From Burkholderiales bacterium (GTDB lineage: Bacteria > Pseudomonadota > Gammaproteobacteria > Burkholderiales > Burkholderiaceae_C), in assembly GCA_947464185.1 (NCBI GenBank), contig CANHVY010000033.1:1-43588 (forward strand): a stretch of 43,588 nt of DNA, written 5' to 3'. The position numbers and the translations under genes were made by a program. This document shows, piece by piece, positions 18,123 to 28,590 of the stretch (positions within the stretch are counted from its first letter, which is position 1; each line of letters opens with the position of its first letter). The notes beneath the pieces are model-generated. The model worked only from the letters and a program-made list of their open reading frames with translations. It was not told the DNA's origin and searched no databases.

Positions 18123-19382
18123 TTGAGCGCCGCCACGGCTCTGGCGCCTTTTCGCACGCGCAGCTTCCGGTTCCTGTGGCCGGCCGATCTCCTCACGGCC
18201 TGGGCCATGGAGATGGAGACGCTGATCCTGGGGTGGTACGTGCTGGTGGAAACGGGCTCGGTGGTGCTGCTGACGCTGTTTGGCTCGCTGATGTACGTGG
18301 GCACCCTGGTGTCTCCCGTGGTGGGCATGCTGGGGGACCGGCTGGGCCTGGGCAGGGTTCTGGCCACCCTGCGTGTGACCTATGCCTGCATGGCCGGCGT
18401 CATCCTGGTGTTTGCCTTCATCGGCAAGCTGCACCCCACCGTGGTGCTGTGCGTGGCGGCGCTGGCCGGGGTGGTACGGCCGTCGGACATCGGCATGCGC
18501 AGCGCCCTGATCAGCTCCACCCTGCCGGCGCAGCATCTGGTGGCTGCGCTGGGGATCTCGCGGACCACGCAAGACTCGGCGCGCATCTGCGGGGCGCTGG
18601 TGGGTGCGGGCTTCATGGCCGCCTTCGGCATGACGCCGGCCTACCTGGTCATTGCCGGCATGTACCTGCTGGCGGCCTGGATGACGTTCAGGGCCGCGGT
18701 CGGCACGCCTGACTCTTCGGCAACCCCTGCCCCGGCCGCCGCGTCGTCCCAGAGGCCCTCGCCCTGGAGCGAGGTCAGGGAGGGCCTGGTCCATGTCTGG
18801 CGCACACCGCTACTGCGGGCGGCCATGAGCCTGGCCGCCCTGGTGAACCTGACGGCCTTTCCGCTGACCATGGGCCTCATGCCCTACACGGCCAAGGAGG
18901 TCTTCCACCTTGACCAGCGGGGGCTGGGTTGGCTGGTGGCGAGCTTTGCCTGCGGGGCGCTGATCGGCTCCCTCGCCCTGAGTGCCTGGGGCCGGCGTTT
19001 GCCTCAGGCGCGCGTGATGCTGGTGGCCTGTTTCATGTGGTACTTGTGTCTGGCCGGGTTTGTGTGGTCTGCGACCGTGCCGGTGGCCATGGTCATGCTG
19101 TTGTTGGCGGGCATGGCTCAGAGCCTGAGCATGGTGTCGCTGTCCATCATCTTGCTGCGCACCACCGAGGAGCGGTTCCGGGGCCGCATCATGGGCGTGA
19201 GGATGCTGGCCATCTACACGCTGCCGCTGGGACTCATGGCCGCGGGGGCCCTCATCCCCGTGGTGGGCTATCAGCCCACGGGCCTGGTCTATGTGGTGAT
19301 CGGCCTGCTGCTCACGCTGGCCATTGGGGCAGCCTGGCGCACTGAACTGCTGCCGCGGGGAGCGCTTGCCAACGCGGCCTGA
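18123..19382 (+). CDS. MFS transporter (EntS/enterobactin-exporter-like group)
   Basis: This is a major facilitator with 12 hydrophobic segments in 419 residues, split by a loop near residues 195-225 rich in Ala/Pro/Ser. The start is typical of this group: FRTRSFRFLWPADLLTAW. GDRLGLGRVLATL is the loop 2-3 motif and RGRIMGVRMLA a later conserved loop. The start codon is TTG at 18123, with AGGTG 5 nt upstream; the overlapping ATG frames end at once. The substrate is unknown. Confidence 0.85.
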   Translation: MSAATALAPFRTRSFRFLWPADLLTAWAMEMETLILGWYVLVETGSVVLLTLFGSLMYVGTLVSPVVGMLGDRLGLGRVLATLRVTYACMAGVILVFAFIGKLHPTVVLCVAALAGVVRPSDIGMRSALISSTLPAQHLVAALGISRTTQDSARICGALVGAGFMAAFGMTPAYLVIAGMYLLAAWMTFRAAVGTPDSSATPAPAAASSQRPSPWSEVREGLVHVWRTPLLRAAMSLAALVNLTAFPLTMGLMPYTAKEVFHLDQRGLGWLVASFACGALIGSLALSAWGRRLPQARVMLVACFMWYLCLAGFVWSATVPVAMVMLLLAGMAQSLSMVSLSIILLRTTEERFRGRIMGVRMLAIYTLPLGLMAAGALIPVVGYQPTGLVYVVIGLLLTLAIGAAWRTELLPRGALANAA

Positions 19383-19407
19383 GGCCTTCGACTTCACTCG
19401 GGACAGG

Positions 19408-19485
19408 CCCTTCGACAAGCTCAGGGCGAACGGCAAGACTGCGAGCTCAGGGCGAACGGGGAGCCCTGTTGCTCAGGGCGATCGG
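19408..19485. repeat. REP-like patch: three partial copies at a 26-bp period
   Basis: GCTCAGGGCGAACGG is present at 19419-19433 and 19445-19459, and with one change (GCTCAGGGCGATCGG) at 19471-19485. The three are spaced exactly 26 bp apart. The first copy is preceded by CCCTTCGACAA (19408-19418), completing the sequence of a palindromic repeat that is common in many proteobacterial genomes. The patch lies in the 240-bp gap between the MFS gene and the ABC operon. Confidence 0.7.
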
Positions 19486-19622
19486 GGAGAGACCTGATAC
19501 GCGCTGGGCTTCGGATTGCAGGTGCATCTGAGCCGGCCTTGTTCCAGCGCAAGGCGATGAACTGCCGCCTGACCAAGACTTGGCGCTGTTCCTGACTCCT
19601 GCGGCCCTGCACACCAGCGCCG

Positions 19623-20339
<717 letters not shown>

Positions 20340-20418
20340 GGCAACGCCTGACTCGCCCCCTGGAGTGCAGGGTCGGCTGGTCGGCGTGCAGGTGGTCAGG
20401 GCTTCGAACGGTATCTCC

Positions 20419-22809
20419 ATGAAGGCCCTGAACCGCAAGCTGCTGCGCGACCTGACGCGCATGTGGAGTCAGGCGCTGACCATCGCGCTGGTGGTGGCCA
20501 GTGCCGTGGCGGGTTTTCTCACCACGCTGTCGGCCGTGGCCTCGCTGTCGGATGCGCGCGACCGCTTCTACGAACAGGGCCGCTTCGCCGACGTCTTCGC
20601 CTCGGTGCGTCGTGCGCCGTTGTCGCTGCTGCCGGTGCTGCAGGAAGTGCCCGGCGTGGCCCTGGTGCAGGCCACGGTGGAGCGGCCGGTGAGGCTGCGC
20701 ATCGAGGGCCTGTCGGACCCGCTGATGGGCCAGTTGATCGGCATGGACCCGCGCCGCCCGCGCGAGCTGAACCGCATCGTGCTGCGCAGCGGCATGGCCG
20801 ACGACGCCTCCATGTCACCCGGCCGCACGCAGCCCGACGGCGCCATCCCCGCCTGGGTCTCGGAGGCCTTTGCCGATGCCCATGCGCTGAAGCCCGGCGC
20901 GCGCCTGCAGGCCGTGATCAACGGGCGCCAGCGCGACCTGGTGGTGCGCGGCGTCGCGTTGTCGCCGGAGTACGTGTTCGCGGGCATGTTCGGCATGCCC
21001 GACCCGCGCGGCTTTGGCGTGTTCTGGGTCGACGCCGAGGTGCTGGCCGCGGTGTGGGACATGGAGAGCGCCTTCAACCGCCTGTCCTTTCGGCTGGCCC
21101 CCGGGGCCGACGAGCGCCGGGTGATTGCCGCGCTCAAGCCCCTTCTGCAGCGCTACGGCGGGCGCGACCCGCACGGCCGCGAGCACCAGGGCTCGCACGC
21201 CATGCTGGACAACGAGATCGCCGAACAACGTGTCATCGGCACCGTGTTGCCGGCGATCTTCCTGGGCGTGGCCGCCTTTCTGCTGAACGTGGTGGTGTCC
21301 AGGATGGTGGCGACGCAGCGCGAGCAGATTGCGGCACTCAAGGCGCTGGGCTATGCCAACCGGGCGCTGGCCGTCCACTACCTGGGCTTCGTGTTGCTGG
21401 TGGTGGCGGCGGGCTCGGCGCTGGGCGTGGCGCTGGGCAAGGGCCTGGGGGTGATGTTCACCGGCCTGTATGCCGAGTTCTTCCGCTTCCCGAGCTTTGA
21501 GCACCGGTTGCCGCCGGAACTGGTGCTGCTGGCCATCGGCATCACGGTGGCCACGGCGGTGCTGGGCACGCTGCACGCCATCCGCGCCACGGCCCGCCTG
21601 GCCCCGGCCGAGGCCATGCGCCCGCCGGCACCGGCGCACTACCGGCGCACGCTGCTGGAGCGCGCCGGCCTGACGGGCCTGCCCACCGCGCTGCGCATGA
21701 TCCTGCGCCAGCTCGAGCGCCGGCCCTGGCGCAGCAGCCTTGCCGTGGCCGGGGTGGCGGCGGCGGTGGCCATCGTCGTGCTGGGCAACTTCTTCCGCGA
21801 CGCCATCGGCCACATCGTGGAGCGTCAGTTCAACGTGGCCATGCGCGCTGATGTGCAGGTGTGGATGCTGGAGACCACCAACGACTCCGCGGCGCGCTCG
21901 CTGGCCCGCGCACCGGGGGTGTTCCGTGTGGAGGCCACGCGCCAGGTGGCCGTGGACCTGGTGCACGGCGCGCGGCGCCAGCGGGTGCAGATCCGCGGGC
22001 TGGACGCCGATGCGCAGCTCAACCAGGTGGTCGACACGCAAGGCCGCGTGGTGCGCCTGGACGGCCATGGGGGCCAGGGCCTGGTGCTGACCGACCGCCT
22101 GGCCGACAAGCTGGGCCTGCGGGTGGGCGACACCGTGAAGGCCGAGGTGCTGGAGGGCCGGCCGCGCACCTTGACGCTGACGGTGGACGCCACGGTGCAG
22201 GAGACCATGGGCCTGAACGCGACCATGGAGCGCACGGCGCTGAACCGGGCGCTGGGCGAGGGCGATGTGGCGGGGGGCTTTTCGCTGGGCGTGGAGCGCG
22301 GCCGCGAAGCCGAGCTGCTGGAAGCCACGCGCGAGATGCCGCGCGTGGGCGGGGCCTTCAGCAAGGCCACGCTGCTGCGCAACATGGAGCAGATCACGGC
22401 GCGCAACATCCGCATCATGAGCACGGTGATGACGGTGTTTGCCGCCGTCATCGCCGTGGGCGTGGTCTACAACAACGCGCGCATCGCCCTGTCGGAGCGG
22501 GCCTGGGAACTGGCCTCGCTGCGCGTGCTGGGCTTCACGCGCGGGGAAGTGTCGGCGCTGTTGCTGGGCGAACTGGCGCTGCTCATCGCGGTGGCGCTGC
22601 CGCTGGGCATGCTGGCCGGCTGGGGGCTGGTGCACCTGCTGTCGGTGGCGCTGAAGACCGACCAATTCCACTTTCCGGTGGTGATCCTGCCGCGCACTTA
22701 CGCCTGGGCTGCGGTGTGCGTGGTGCTGGCCGGCGTGGGCAGCGCGCTGGTGGTACGCCGGCGCATCGACCGCCTGGACATGGTGGCGGCGCTGAAGACG
22801 CGGGAATGA
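20419..22809 (+). CDS. FtsX/MacB-type ABC exporter permease, duplicated
   Basis: This 796-residue membrane protein has two FtsX-like units. One transmembrane segment near residues 16-38 is followed by a large periplasmic MacB-type domain and three segments (about 270-400). A second segment near 432-450 is followed by another periplasmic domain and three C-terminal segments (from about 665). [22 protein letters not shown] and [22 protein letters not shown] are the two cytoplasmic coupling motifs. ATG 20419 is chosen over the long upstream frame, which only shadows the ATPase. Confidence 0.88.
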   Translation: MKALNRKLLRDLTRMWSQALTIALVVASAVAGFLTTLSAVASLSDARDRFYEQGRFADVFASVRRAPLSLLPVLQEVPGVALVQATVERPVRLRIEGLSDPLMGQLIGMDPRRPRELNRIVLRSGMADDASMSPGRTQPDGAIPAWVSEAFADAHALKPGARLQAVINGRQRDLVVRGVALSPEYVFAGMFGMPDPRGFGVFWVDAEVLAAVWDMESAFNRLSFRLAPGADERRVIAALKPLLQRYGGRDPHGREHQGSHAMLDNEIAEQRVIGTVLPAIFLGVAAFLLNVVVSRMVATQREQIAALKALGYANRALAVHYLGFVLLVVAAGSALGVALGKGLGVMFTGLYAEFFRFPSFEHRLPPELVLLAIGITVATAVLGTLHAIRATARLAPAEAMRPPAPAHYRRTLLERAGLTGLPTALRMILRQLERRPWRSSLAVAGVAAAVAIVVLGNFFRDAIGHIVERQFNVAMRADVQVWMLETTNDSAARSLARAPGVFRVEATRQVAVDLVHGARRQRVQIRGLDADAQLNQVVDTQGRVVRLDGHGGQGLVLTDRLADKLGLRVGDTVKAEVLEGRPRTLTLTVDATVQETMGLNATMERTALNRALGEGDVAGGFSLGVERGREAELLEATREMPRVGGAFSKATLLRNMEQITARNIRIMSTVMTVFAAVIAVGVVYNNARIALSERAWELASLRVLGFTRGEVSALLLGELALLIAVALPLGMLAGWGLVHLLSVALKTDQFHFPVVILPRTYAWAAVCVVLAGVGSALVVRRRIDRLDMVAALKTRE

Positions 22810-22857
22810 GACCGCAAATGAACGTGGCACGGCAGGCATGACAACAGGAGGTTCGGC

Positions 22858-24174
22858 ATGAAGCGCAACACCTGGATCGCGCTCGTGGGCGCAGGCGTGG
22901 TGGCCGCGGGGCTGCTGGCCTGGGCCTTCGCGCCGCGGGCCGTGGAGGTGGAGGCCGTGGCAGCCACCCGCGGGCCGTTCGAGACGGCGGTGGAGGAAGA
23001 CGGCCGTACACGGGTGAGTGAACGCCACGCCGTGACCGCGCCCATCGCCGGAAGGCTGCGCCGCATCGCCCTGCGAGAAGGGGACGCCGTGCAGGCCGGC
23101 CAGGCCCTGGCGCTGATCGAGCCGCTGCCGTCTCCGCTGCTGGACGAGCGAAGCCGGGGCGAGCAGCAGGCCCGCGCCGCCGCCGCGCAGGCCGGCCTGG
23201 AGCGCGCCGGCACCCGGGTGCGTGCCGCCCAGGTGGGCGTGGAGCAGGCCTTGAATGAGCAGCGGCGCAACGCGCAGCTCGTGGCGCAGGGTTTTGTGTC
23301 GCCGGCCAAGGCGGACGCCGACCGCCTGGCCCTGGACGCGGCCACCCGCGAGCGCGAAGGGGCCGTGGAGAGTGAACGCGTCGCGCGTTTCGAACTGCAG
23401 CAGACCCGGGTGGCGCTGGAGATGTCGTCCGGGACGGCGCCCTCCGGCCGCACCTTCACCGTGCGCGCTCCCGTGGCCGGCATGGTGCTGCGGGTGCATC
23501 AGGCCAGCGAAGGGGTGGTGGGCATCGGCACGCCGCTGCTGGACCTGGCCGACACCTCGCGCATCGAGGTCGTGGCCGAACTCCTGACCGGCGATGCGGC
23601 CGTGGCCCGGCCAGGCAGCCCCGTGCGCATCGAGCGCTGGGGCGGACCGGGTTCGCTGCAGGGGCAGGTGCGCCGCGTGGAGCCGGCTGCCTTCACCAAG
23701 GTGTCGGCGCTGGGGGTGGAGGAGCAGCGGGTGAACGTGCTGATCGATCTGGTGCCGGCGGCGTCTGCGTCGGCAGCGTCCATGGGCGGTGCCGGGCGGG
23801 CTGAGGCGGCACCCGCAGCCCAGCTGGGTGACGGCTGGCGCGTCGTGGTGCGCATCCTCACCCGGCAGGAGGCCGACGTGCTGCGTGTGCCCGTGAGCGC
23901 CGTGTTCCCCTGGCCGGGGCCTGCGCGCCCCGCTGCGCCCACGTCTCAAGCCGCCTCGGGCGCAGCGGATTCCGTGGCCGGGTGGGGCACGGACGACGCC
24001 ATGGGCGTGTTCGTCATCGAAGGGGGGCGTGCGCGATTGCGTGCGGTGCAGGTGGTGGCGCGCAACGGCAGCCTGGCCTGGGTGCGCTCCGGGTTGGCGC
24101 CGGGCGAGGTGGTCATCGCCTACCCGCCGCCGACGGTGTCCGAGGGCAGCCGGGTCAAGCCGCGCCCGGGGTGA
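22858..24174 (+). CDS. HlyD-family periplasmic adaptor of the ABC exporter
   Basis: This is a membrane-fusion protein that should link the FtsX-type permease to an outer-membrane channel. An N-terminal anchor (residues 5-24) is followed by a lipoyl half-motif (APIAGRLRRIALREGDAVQAGQALALI), a coiled hairpin rich in Ala/Gln/Glu, the matching half (RAPVAGMVLRVHQASEGVV) and a beta-barrel region. Total length is 438. It follows the permease by 48 nt behind a strong AGGAGG site. No outer-membrane factor gene is adjacent, so a shared TolC-like channel is likely. Confidence 0.87.
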   Translation: MKRNTWIALVGAGVVAAGLLAWAFAPRAVEVEAVAATRGPFETAVEEDGRTRVSERHAVTAPIAGRLRRIALREGDAVQAGQALALIEPLPSPLLDERSRGEQQARAAAAQAGLERAGTRVRAAQVGVEQALNEQRRNAQLVAQGFVSPAKADADRLALDAATREREGAVESERVARFELQQTRVALEMSSGTAPSGRTFTVRAPVAGMVLRVHQASEGVVGIGTPLLDLADTSRIEVVAELLTGDAAVARPGSPVRIERWGGPGSLQGQVRRVEPAAFTKVSALGVEEQRVNVLIDLVPAASASAASMGGAGRAEAAPAAQLGDGWRVVVRILTRQEADVLRVPVSAVFPWPGPARPAAPTSQAASGAADSVAGWGTDDAMGVFVIEGGRARLRAVQVVARNGSLAWVRSGLAPGEVVIAYPPPTVSEGSRVKPRPG

Positions 24175-24327
24175 GACGCGCAAGCCGGAGATGCGCCAGG
24201 CGGCGAAGGGGTCCACAGCCCTGGGGAATTCCCCCTGCCGCTGCGCCGGCACCTGGCTTCCAATCAGGCGGCGGGGTGGCCACACGGTCACCCGCAGGAC
24301 CCGAGCACACCGAACAGGAGCCCGCTT

Positions 24328-25284
24328 GTGATGAAGACCCGGTTGATCTGCCTGTTGACCGCAGCCCTGGGCTGGTGGGGCACCGCCCACGCCGCCTGGC
24401 CCGACAAGCCCATCCGCATCGTGGTCGCCTTCGCCCCGGGCAGCTCCACCGACATCATCGCGCGTCTGCTGGGCCCTCAGCTCACCGCGCAGATGGGCCA
24501 GAACGTGATCATCGAGAACAAGCCCGGCGCGGGCGGCAACATCGCCACCCAGCAGGTGATGAACGCGCCAGCAGACGGCTACACGCTGCTGATGCACAGC
24601 GTGGCCTACTCAGTGAATCCGTCGCTGTTCGCCAACGCGGGCTATGACGCGCTGCGCGATCTGCAGCCCGTGGCGATGACGGGGGTCACGCCCAACATGC
24701 TCTATGTGCACCCCGATGTAAAGGCCAACAACCTGTCGGAGCTGCTCGCCCTGGCCCGCGGCGGCAAGATGTCCTACGCCTCGTCCGGCAACGGCACCAC
24801 CACGCACCTGGGGGCCGAGTTGCTGTTTCGCACCCTGGCCAAGGTGGATGTCACGCACGTGCCTTTCCAGCCCGCCGCGGCCACGCAGGCGGCGCTCAGC
24901 GGGCAGGTGCCCATTGCCAGCACCTCCATGCCGCCGGCGGTGCCCCATGCCAAGGCCGGCAAGGTGCGACCGATTGCCGTGATGTCGCTCAAGCGCAGCC
25001 CGGCGCTGCCGGACGTGCCCACCGTGGCCGAGCTGGGCTATCCCGGCTTCGAGGCCAACACCTGGTTTGCCGTGTTCGCGCCCGCCAGAGTGCCGGCTGA
25101 AGTGCTCGATCGCCTGAACGCCGAGATCGGCAAGGCGCTGGCCGCCGACGCCGTGAAGGAGCGCTTCGCTGCACTGTCGCTGGACGGCCAGCCGATGGAC
25201 CGGGCCACCCTGCGCCGCTACCTCGAAGCTGAAGTGGCGAAGTGGGGCAAGGTGGTCAAGGACAACGGCCTCAAGGCGGATTGA
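24328..25284 (+). CDS. Bug-family (TctC) periplasmic solute receptor
   Basis: This is a periplasmic binding protein of the tripartite tricarboxylate class, abundant in Burkholderiales. A signal peptide (LLTAALGWWGTAHA) is followed by the family start WPDKPIRIVVAFAPGSSTDIIAR, NKPGAGGNIATQ and ASSGNGTTTHLGAE. The length is 318 residues. ACAGGAG precedes both GTG 24328 and ATG 24331. It lies 62 nt upstream of an intradiol dioxygenase, so an aromatic acid is a reasonable ligand, but this is inference. No TctA/TctB membrane genes are present. Confidence 0.88.
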   Translation: MMKTRLICLLTAALGWWGTAHAAWPDKPIRIVVAFAPGSSTDIIARLLGPQLTAQMGQNVIIENKPGAGGNIATQQVMNAPADGYTLLMHSVAYSVNPSLFANAGYDALRDLQPVAMTGVTPNMLYVHPDVKANNLSELLALARGGKMSYASSGNGTTTHLGAELLFRTLAKVDVTHVPFQPAAATQAALSGQVPIASTSMPPAVPHAKAGKVRPIAVMSLKRSPALPDVPTVAELGYPGFEANTWFAVFAPARVPAEVLDRLNAEIGKALAADAVKERFAALSLDGQPMDRATLRRYLEAEVAKWGKVVKDNGLKAD

Positions 25285-25346
25285 GAAGCGGAGTCCCTGG
25301 CCCGCACGCCGACACCTTTCTCGACCCTTCAGCATCCGGACTCATC

Positions 25347-26207
25347 TTGCGCAACCTGACCCTGGACAACATCACGGCTGCGGCCGTCGACAGCTTCGCC
25401 GGCCTGCCCGATGCGCGCCAGCGAGAGCTGGTGCAGACCCTCGTGCGCCACCTGCACGCCTACGCCCGCGAGGTGAAGCTCAGCCACCCCGAGTGGCGCG
25501 CGGCCATGGCCTTCCTGCACCGTGTGGGGGACATCTCCAATGCCGAACGCAGCGAGTTCTCGCTGCTGTCCGACGTCACTGGTCTGTCAAGCCTGGTGGA
25601 CCTGCTGGGCTCGCATCCGCAGGCCACGCCCGGCAGCGTGCTCGGGCCGTTCCACACCGTGGGTTCCCCGTGGAAGGACAACCCTGCCCACTTGATTGGC
25701 GACAACGCCGGTGAGCGTGTGCTGCTGCGCGGGCGTGTCACAGGCACCGACGGGCAGCCGCTCAAGGACGCTGTGCTCGACTTCTGGCAGAACGCGGCCA
25801 ATGGCCTGTACTGGCAACTGGACGCGGCGCAACCGCGTGACAACCTGAGGTGCCAGATGCGGGTGGATCTTCAAGGGGGCTATGAGATCGCCACCATCCG
25901 TCCCGTGCCTTATCAGATCCCGACCGACGGCCCCGCCTGGGTGGACCTGGTGGAACCCGCGGGCCGGGGCTCCTGGCGCCCGGCGCACTTTCACGTGATC
26001 GTCTCTGCACCCGGCCACCGCACTTTGGTGACCGAGCTCTTCGACGCTGAAGACCCCTACCTGGAGCGTGACGCCGTCTTTGGCGTGCGCGAGGCGCTGA
26101 TCGGCCGCTATGCCGAGGAGCACGACCCCGCCGCCGCGCAGCGCCTGGGCCTGCCCGGGCCCGGGGTGCCGGTGATGCGCATGGATTTCCGTCTGGCGCC
26201 CGCCTGA
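25347..26207 (+). CDS. Intradiol ring-cleavage dioxygenase (catechol/hydroxyquinol 1,2-dioxygenase type)
   Basis: This is a non-haem Fe(III) enzyme that opens an aromatic diol between the hydroxyls. From TTG 25347 it has 286 residues. The N-terminal helical dimerisation domain is at about 1-100. The four iron ligands are visible as Tyr155 (NGLYW), Tyr189 (RPVPYQIP), His214 and His216 (RPAHFHV). Overall organisation matches hydroxyquinol 1,2-dioxygenases more than protocatechuate ones, but the substrate cannot be fixed. No ATG is available near this position; the TTG lacks a strong ribosome site. Confidence 0.85.
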   Translation: MRNLTLDNITAAAVDSFAGLPDARQRELVQTLVRHLHAYAREVKLSHPEWRAAMAFLHRVGDISNAERSEFSLLSDVTGLSSLVDLLGSHPQATPGSVLGPFHTVGSPWKDNPAHLIGDNAGERVLLRGRVTGTDGQPLKDAVLDFWQNAANGLYWQLDAAQPRDNLRCQMRVDLQGGYEIATIRPVPYQIPTDGPAWVDLVEPAGRGSWRPAHFHVIVSAPGHRTLVTELFDAEDPYLERDAVFGVREALIGRYAEEHDPAAAQRLGLPGPGVPVMRMDFRLAPA

Positions 26208-26229
26208 GCGCCGGGGCCTGCGCCAGCCC

Positions 26230-27468
26230 TCAGTTCTTCAACGCAAACCCCGCCACCTGCTGATAGTGGCGAGAGATCGCGCGCAGCTCGTCGGCGCTGA
26301 TGAGATCGTCGATCCGGCCGAATGGCTGGCCGCCGCTCAACTCGTCGGCCTTCATGATGATGGCGTCCGGCGGCAGGGTGCGGTTGGTCTGCACCACGCG
26401 TGCGGTGGCCGGCAAACGCTGGTCTTCGTAGCGCCGCAGGGCCGCCTGCGGTGGGGTGCCTGCAGTGACGCTGGCCGCCAGTTCGTCGGCCAGGGTGCGC
26501 GCGTCCAGCAGCGCCTGGGCCGAGCCGTTGGAGCCGCGCGGGTACATGGGGTGGGCGGCGTCGCCCATCAGCGTCACCCGGCCCTGGCCCCAGGAGGGCA
26601 GGGGGTCGCGGTCCACCATCGGGTACTCAAAGATGCTTTGCGCGCCACTGATCAGCGCCGGCACGTCCAGCCAGTCAAAGCGCCAGCGTTCGAAGGTCGG
26701 CAGAAAGTCCTCCAGCCGTCCGGGCTGGTTCCAGTCGTTCATGGCCGAGCCTTCGCGGCCGATCTCCGCCACCCAGTTGATGAGCTGGTTTCCCTGCCCG
26801 TCGACGTTGTCGACGATGGGGTAGATCACCATCTTGCCGGTGGCGATGGAGCCGATCCGCAGGTAGCTGCGGCCGCTGAGGATGGGCCGGTGCACCGTGG
26901 TGCCGCGCCAGGTGTTGATGCCGGCAAAGCACAGCCGGTCCGTGGGGTGGAGCTGGCGCCGCACCGCCGAGTGCACGCCGTCGCAGGCGACCGCGATGGC
27001 GGCGCGCACCGGGTCGGGCGCGGCCGCGCCGCCAGGTGGCGCGGCGAAGCGCAGCGTCACGCCCTCGTCCTCGATCAGCACGCCTTCGCAGCGGTGGCCG
27101 GTGCGCACGCGCTGCGGGCCCAGCCGCTGCAGCGCGGCGCGGTGCAGGATGCCGTGCAGCTTGCCGCGGTGGATGCCGAACTCCGGGTGCTCGTGGCCGG
27201 CGTGGCGGCCGCGCGGCTCGCGGTAGATGTACTGGCCCCAGCGGTTGTAGAAGACGCTTTCCTCGTTCTCGATGGCCACGGCGCGGATCTCGTCCAGCAG
27301 CCCCAGGGCCGTCAACTCGCGCATGGCGTGCGGCAGCAGCGTGATGCCCACGCCCACCTCGCGCACCTCGCGCACGCCCTCGTAGACCGTGCAGGGCAGG
27401 CCGCGCTGGTGCAGCGCCAGGGCGAAGGCCAGGCCGGCGATGCCGCCGCCGATGATGGCAACGTCCAT
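26230..27468 (-). CDS. FAD-dependent aromatic monooxygenase (PhzS/salicylate hydroxylase-like)
   Basis: This is a probable flavoprotein hydroxylase of 412 residues. The Rossmann FAD motif is IIGGGIAGLAFAL (5-17), the second motif is CDGVHSAVRRQL and the third GDAAHPMYPRGSNGSAQALLDA, the class A monooxygenase set. Convergence with the dioxygenase (22 bp between stops) and adjacency to two Bug receptors suggest hydroxylation ahead of ring cleavage. The PhzS-like grouping rests on general pattern, and the substrate is not known. Confidence 0.82.
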   Translation of the reverse strand: MDVAIIGGGIAGLAFALALHQRGLPCTVYEGVREVREVGVGITLLPHAMRELTALGLLDEIRAVAIENEESVFYNRWGQYIYREPRGRHAGHEHPEFGIHRGKLHGILHRAALQRLGPQRVRTGHRCEGVLIEDEGVTLRFAAPPGGAAAPDPVRAAIAVACDGVHSAVRRQLHPTDRLCFAGINTWRGTTVHRPILSGRSYLRIGSIATGKMVIYPIVDNVDGQGNQLINWVAEIGREGSAMNDWNQPGRLEDFLPTFERWRFDWLDVPALISGAQSIFEYPMVDRDPLPSWGQGRVTLMGDAAHPMYPRGSNGSAQALLDARTLADELAASVTAGTPPQAALRRYEDQRLPATARVVQTNRTLPPDAIIMKADELSGGQPFGRIDDLISADELRAISRHYQQVAGFALKN

Positions 27469-27532
27469 GATGTGTTCCTGATTCGCTGGGGTGGCGGGTC
27501 CAGGCTCTTCAGAGATCCTGAGCCCGCGAAGT

Positions 27533-28555
27533 TCAGTCGGCCGTGATCTGCCGCGCCTTGATCAGTTGTGCCCAGCGTGCTGCATCGCGCTCCACGAGCT
27601 GGCCGAAGGCCTCGGGCGTGCTGGTGGCCGGGTCCATCCCCTGGGTGGAGAAGGCGCGCCTGGCGTCTTCACTGGCCAGGATCTGCTGGATCTCTCGGTT
27701 GAGCTGGGCCACCAGGGCCGGCGGCGTGCCCTTGGGTGCGAACATGCCGTACCACATGTCCACGTTGACCTGGCCCACGCCGGCCTCGGCCAGGGTGGGC
27801 AGATCGGGCAGCAGGGGGTGGCGCTTGTCGCTGCCGATGCCCAGGGCCAGCAGCTTGCCCGCCTTCACGTGCGGCAGCGCCACGTGGATGGGCAGGAACA
27901 TGGTCTCCACTTGGCCGCCCAGCAGGTCGGTGACGGCCGGTCCGGTGCCGCGGTAGGGGATGTGGGTGATGAAGGTGCCGGTGGTGTTCTTCAGCAGCTC
28001 CATCGACAGGTGGTGGGGTGTTCCCACGCCAGGGGAGGCGTAGTTCAGCCGGCCCGGCTGGCGGCGTGCGGCCTCCAGCAGCTCGCGCGCGCTGCGCCAG
28101 CCGGTCTTCGGGTGCGCCACCAGCAGCAGCTGGCCCCAGCTGGTGAGGGTGATGGGGGTCAGGTCCCGCACCGGATCCCAGGACAGCGTGGGGTACAGGC
28201 TGCGGTTCATCACCAAGGTGTTCACGCTGACCAACAAGGTGGAACCATCAGGCGCAGCGCGCACCACGGCTTCGGTGCCGGTGTTGCCGGAGGCGCCCGG
28301 CCGGTTGTCCACCACCACCGGCCGGCCCAGACGCTCCGAAAGCTTCGGGCCGACGGTGCGGGCGATGAGGTCGATGCCCGTCCCGGGCGTGAAGGGCACG
28401 ATGAGCCGGATCGGCCCGGCTGCCCCTGGGGAGGCTGCAGGTGCCTGAACCTGGGCCATCACGTTGCCGGCGCCCGTGGTCAACAGGCCGGCCGCGGCCG
28501 AGGCTGCGGCGGTGATCAGAAGCCGTCGCCGGCGCGGGAATTGGGGGCTTGTCAT
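27533..28555 (-). CDS. Bug-family (TctC) periplasmic solute receptor, probable Tat substrate
   Basis: This is a second receptor of the same family, 340 residues, directly upstream of the flavin monooxygenase on the same strand (64 nt gap). It begins with a twin-arginine type leader (RRRRLLITAAASAAAGLL). The family core follows with IRLIVPFTPGTGIDLIAR, NRPGASGNTGTEAV and YASPGVGTPHHLSMELL. Co-transcription suggests that it binds a compound related to the monooxygenase substrate. It is only distantly like the receptor at 24328-25284. Confidence 0.88.
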   Translation of the reverse strand: MTSPQFPRRRRLLITAAASAAAGLLTTGAGNVMAQVQAPAASPGAAGPIRLIVPFTPGTGIDLIARTVGPKLSERLGRPVVVDNRPGASGNTGTEAVVRAAPDGSTLLVSVNTLVMNRSLYPTLSWDPVRDLTPITLTSWGQLLLVAHPKTGWRSARELLEAARRQPGRLNYASPGVGTPHHLSMELLKNTTGTFITHIPYRGTGPAVTDLLGGQVETMFLPIHVALPHVKAGKLLALGIGSDKRHPLLPDLPTLAEAGVGQVNVDMWYGMFAPKGTPPALVAQLNREIQQILASEDARRAFSTQGMDPATSTPEAFGQLVERDAARWAQLIKARQITAD

Positions 28556-28590
28556 GGAGGGTGTCCTGGAGAAACGGCCGAGGTTGCAGG

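Noticed and set aside
19408..19485. The regular 26-bp repeat as a mini CRISPR array
   Set aside because: The repeat unit is only 15 bp, the spacers are 11 bp, there are no cas genes, and the first copy matches a common REP-type sequence.
22818..22841. A 7-codon reading frame before the HlyD-type gene as a leader peptide
   Set aside because: It has no ribosome site of its own and no regulatory hairpin; very likely chance.
20815..24597. A 1260-codon minus-strand open frame across the exporter genes
   Set aside because: The translation is His/Gln/Arg-rich without any domain, and it is antisense to three well-supported genes.
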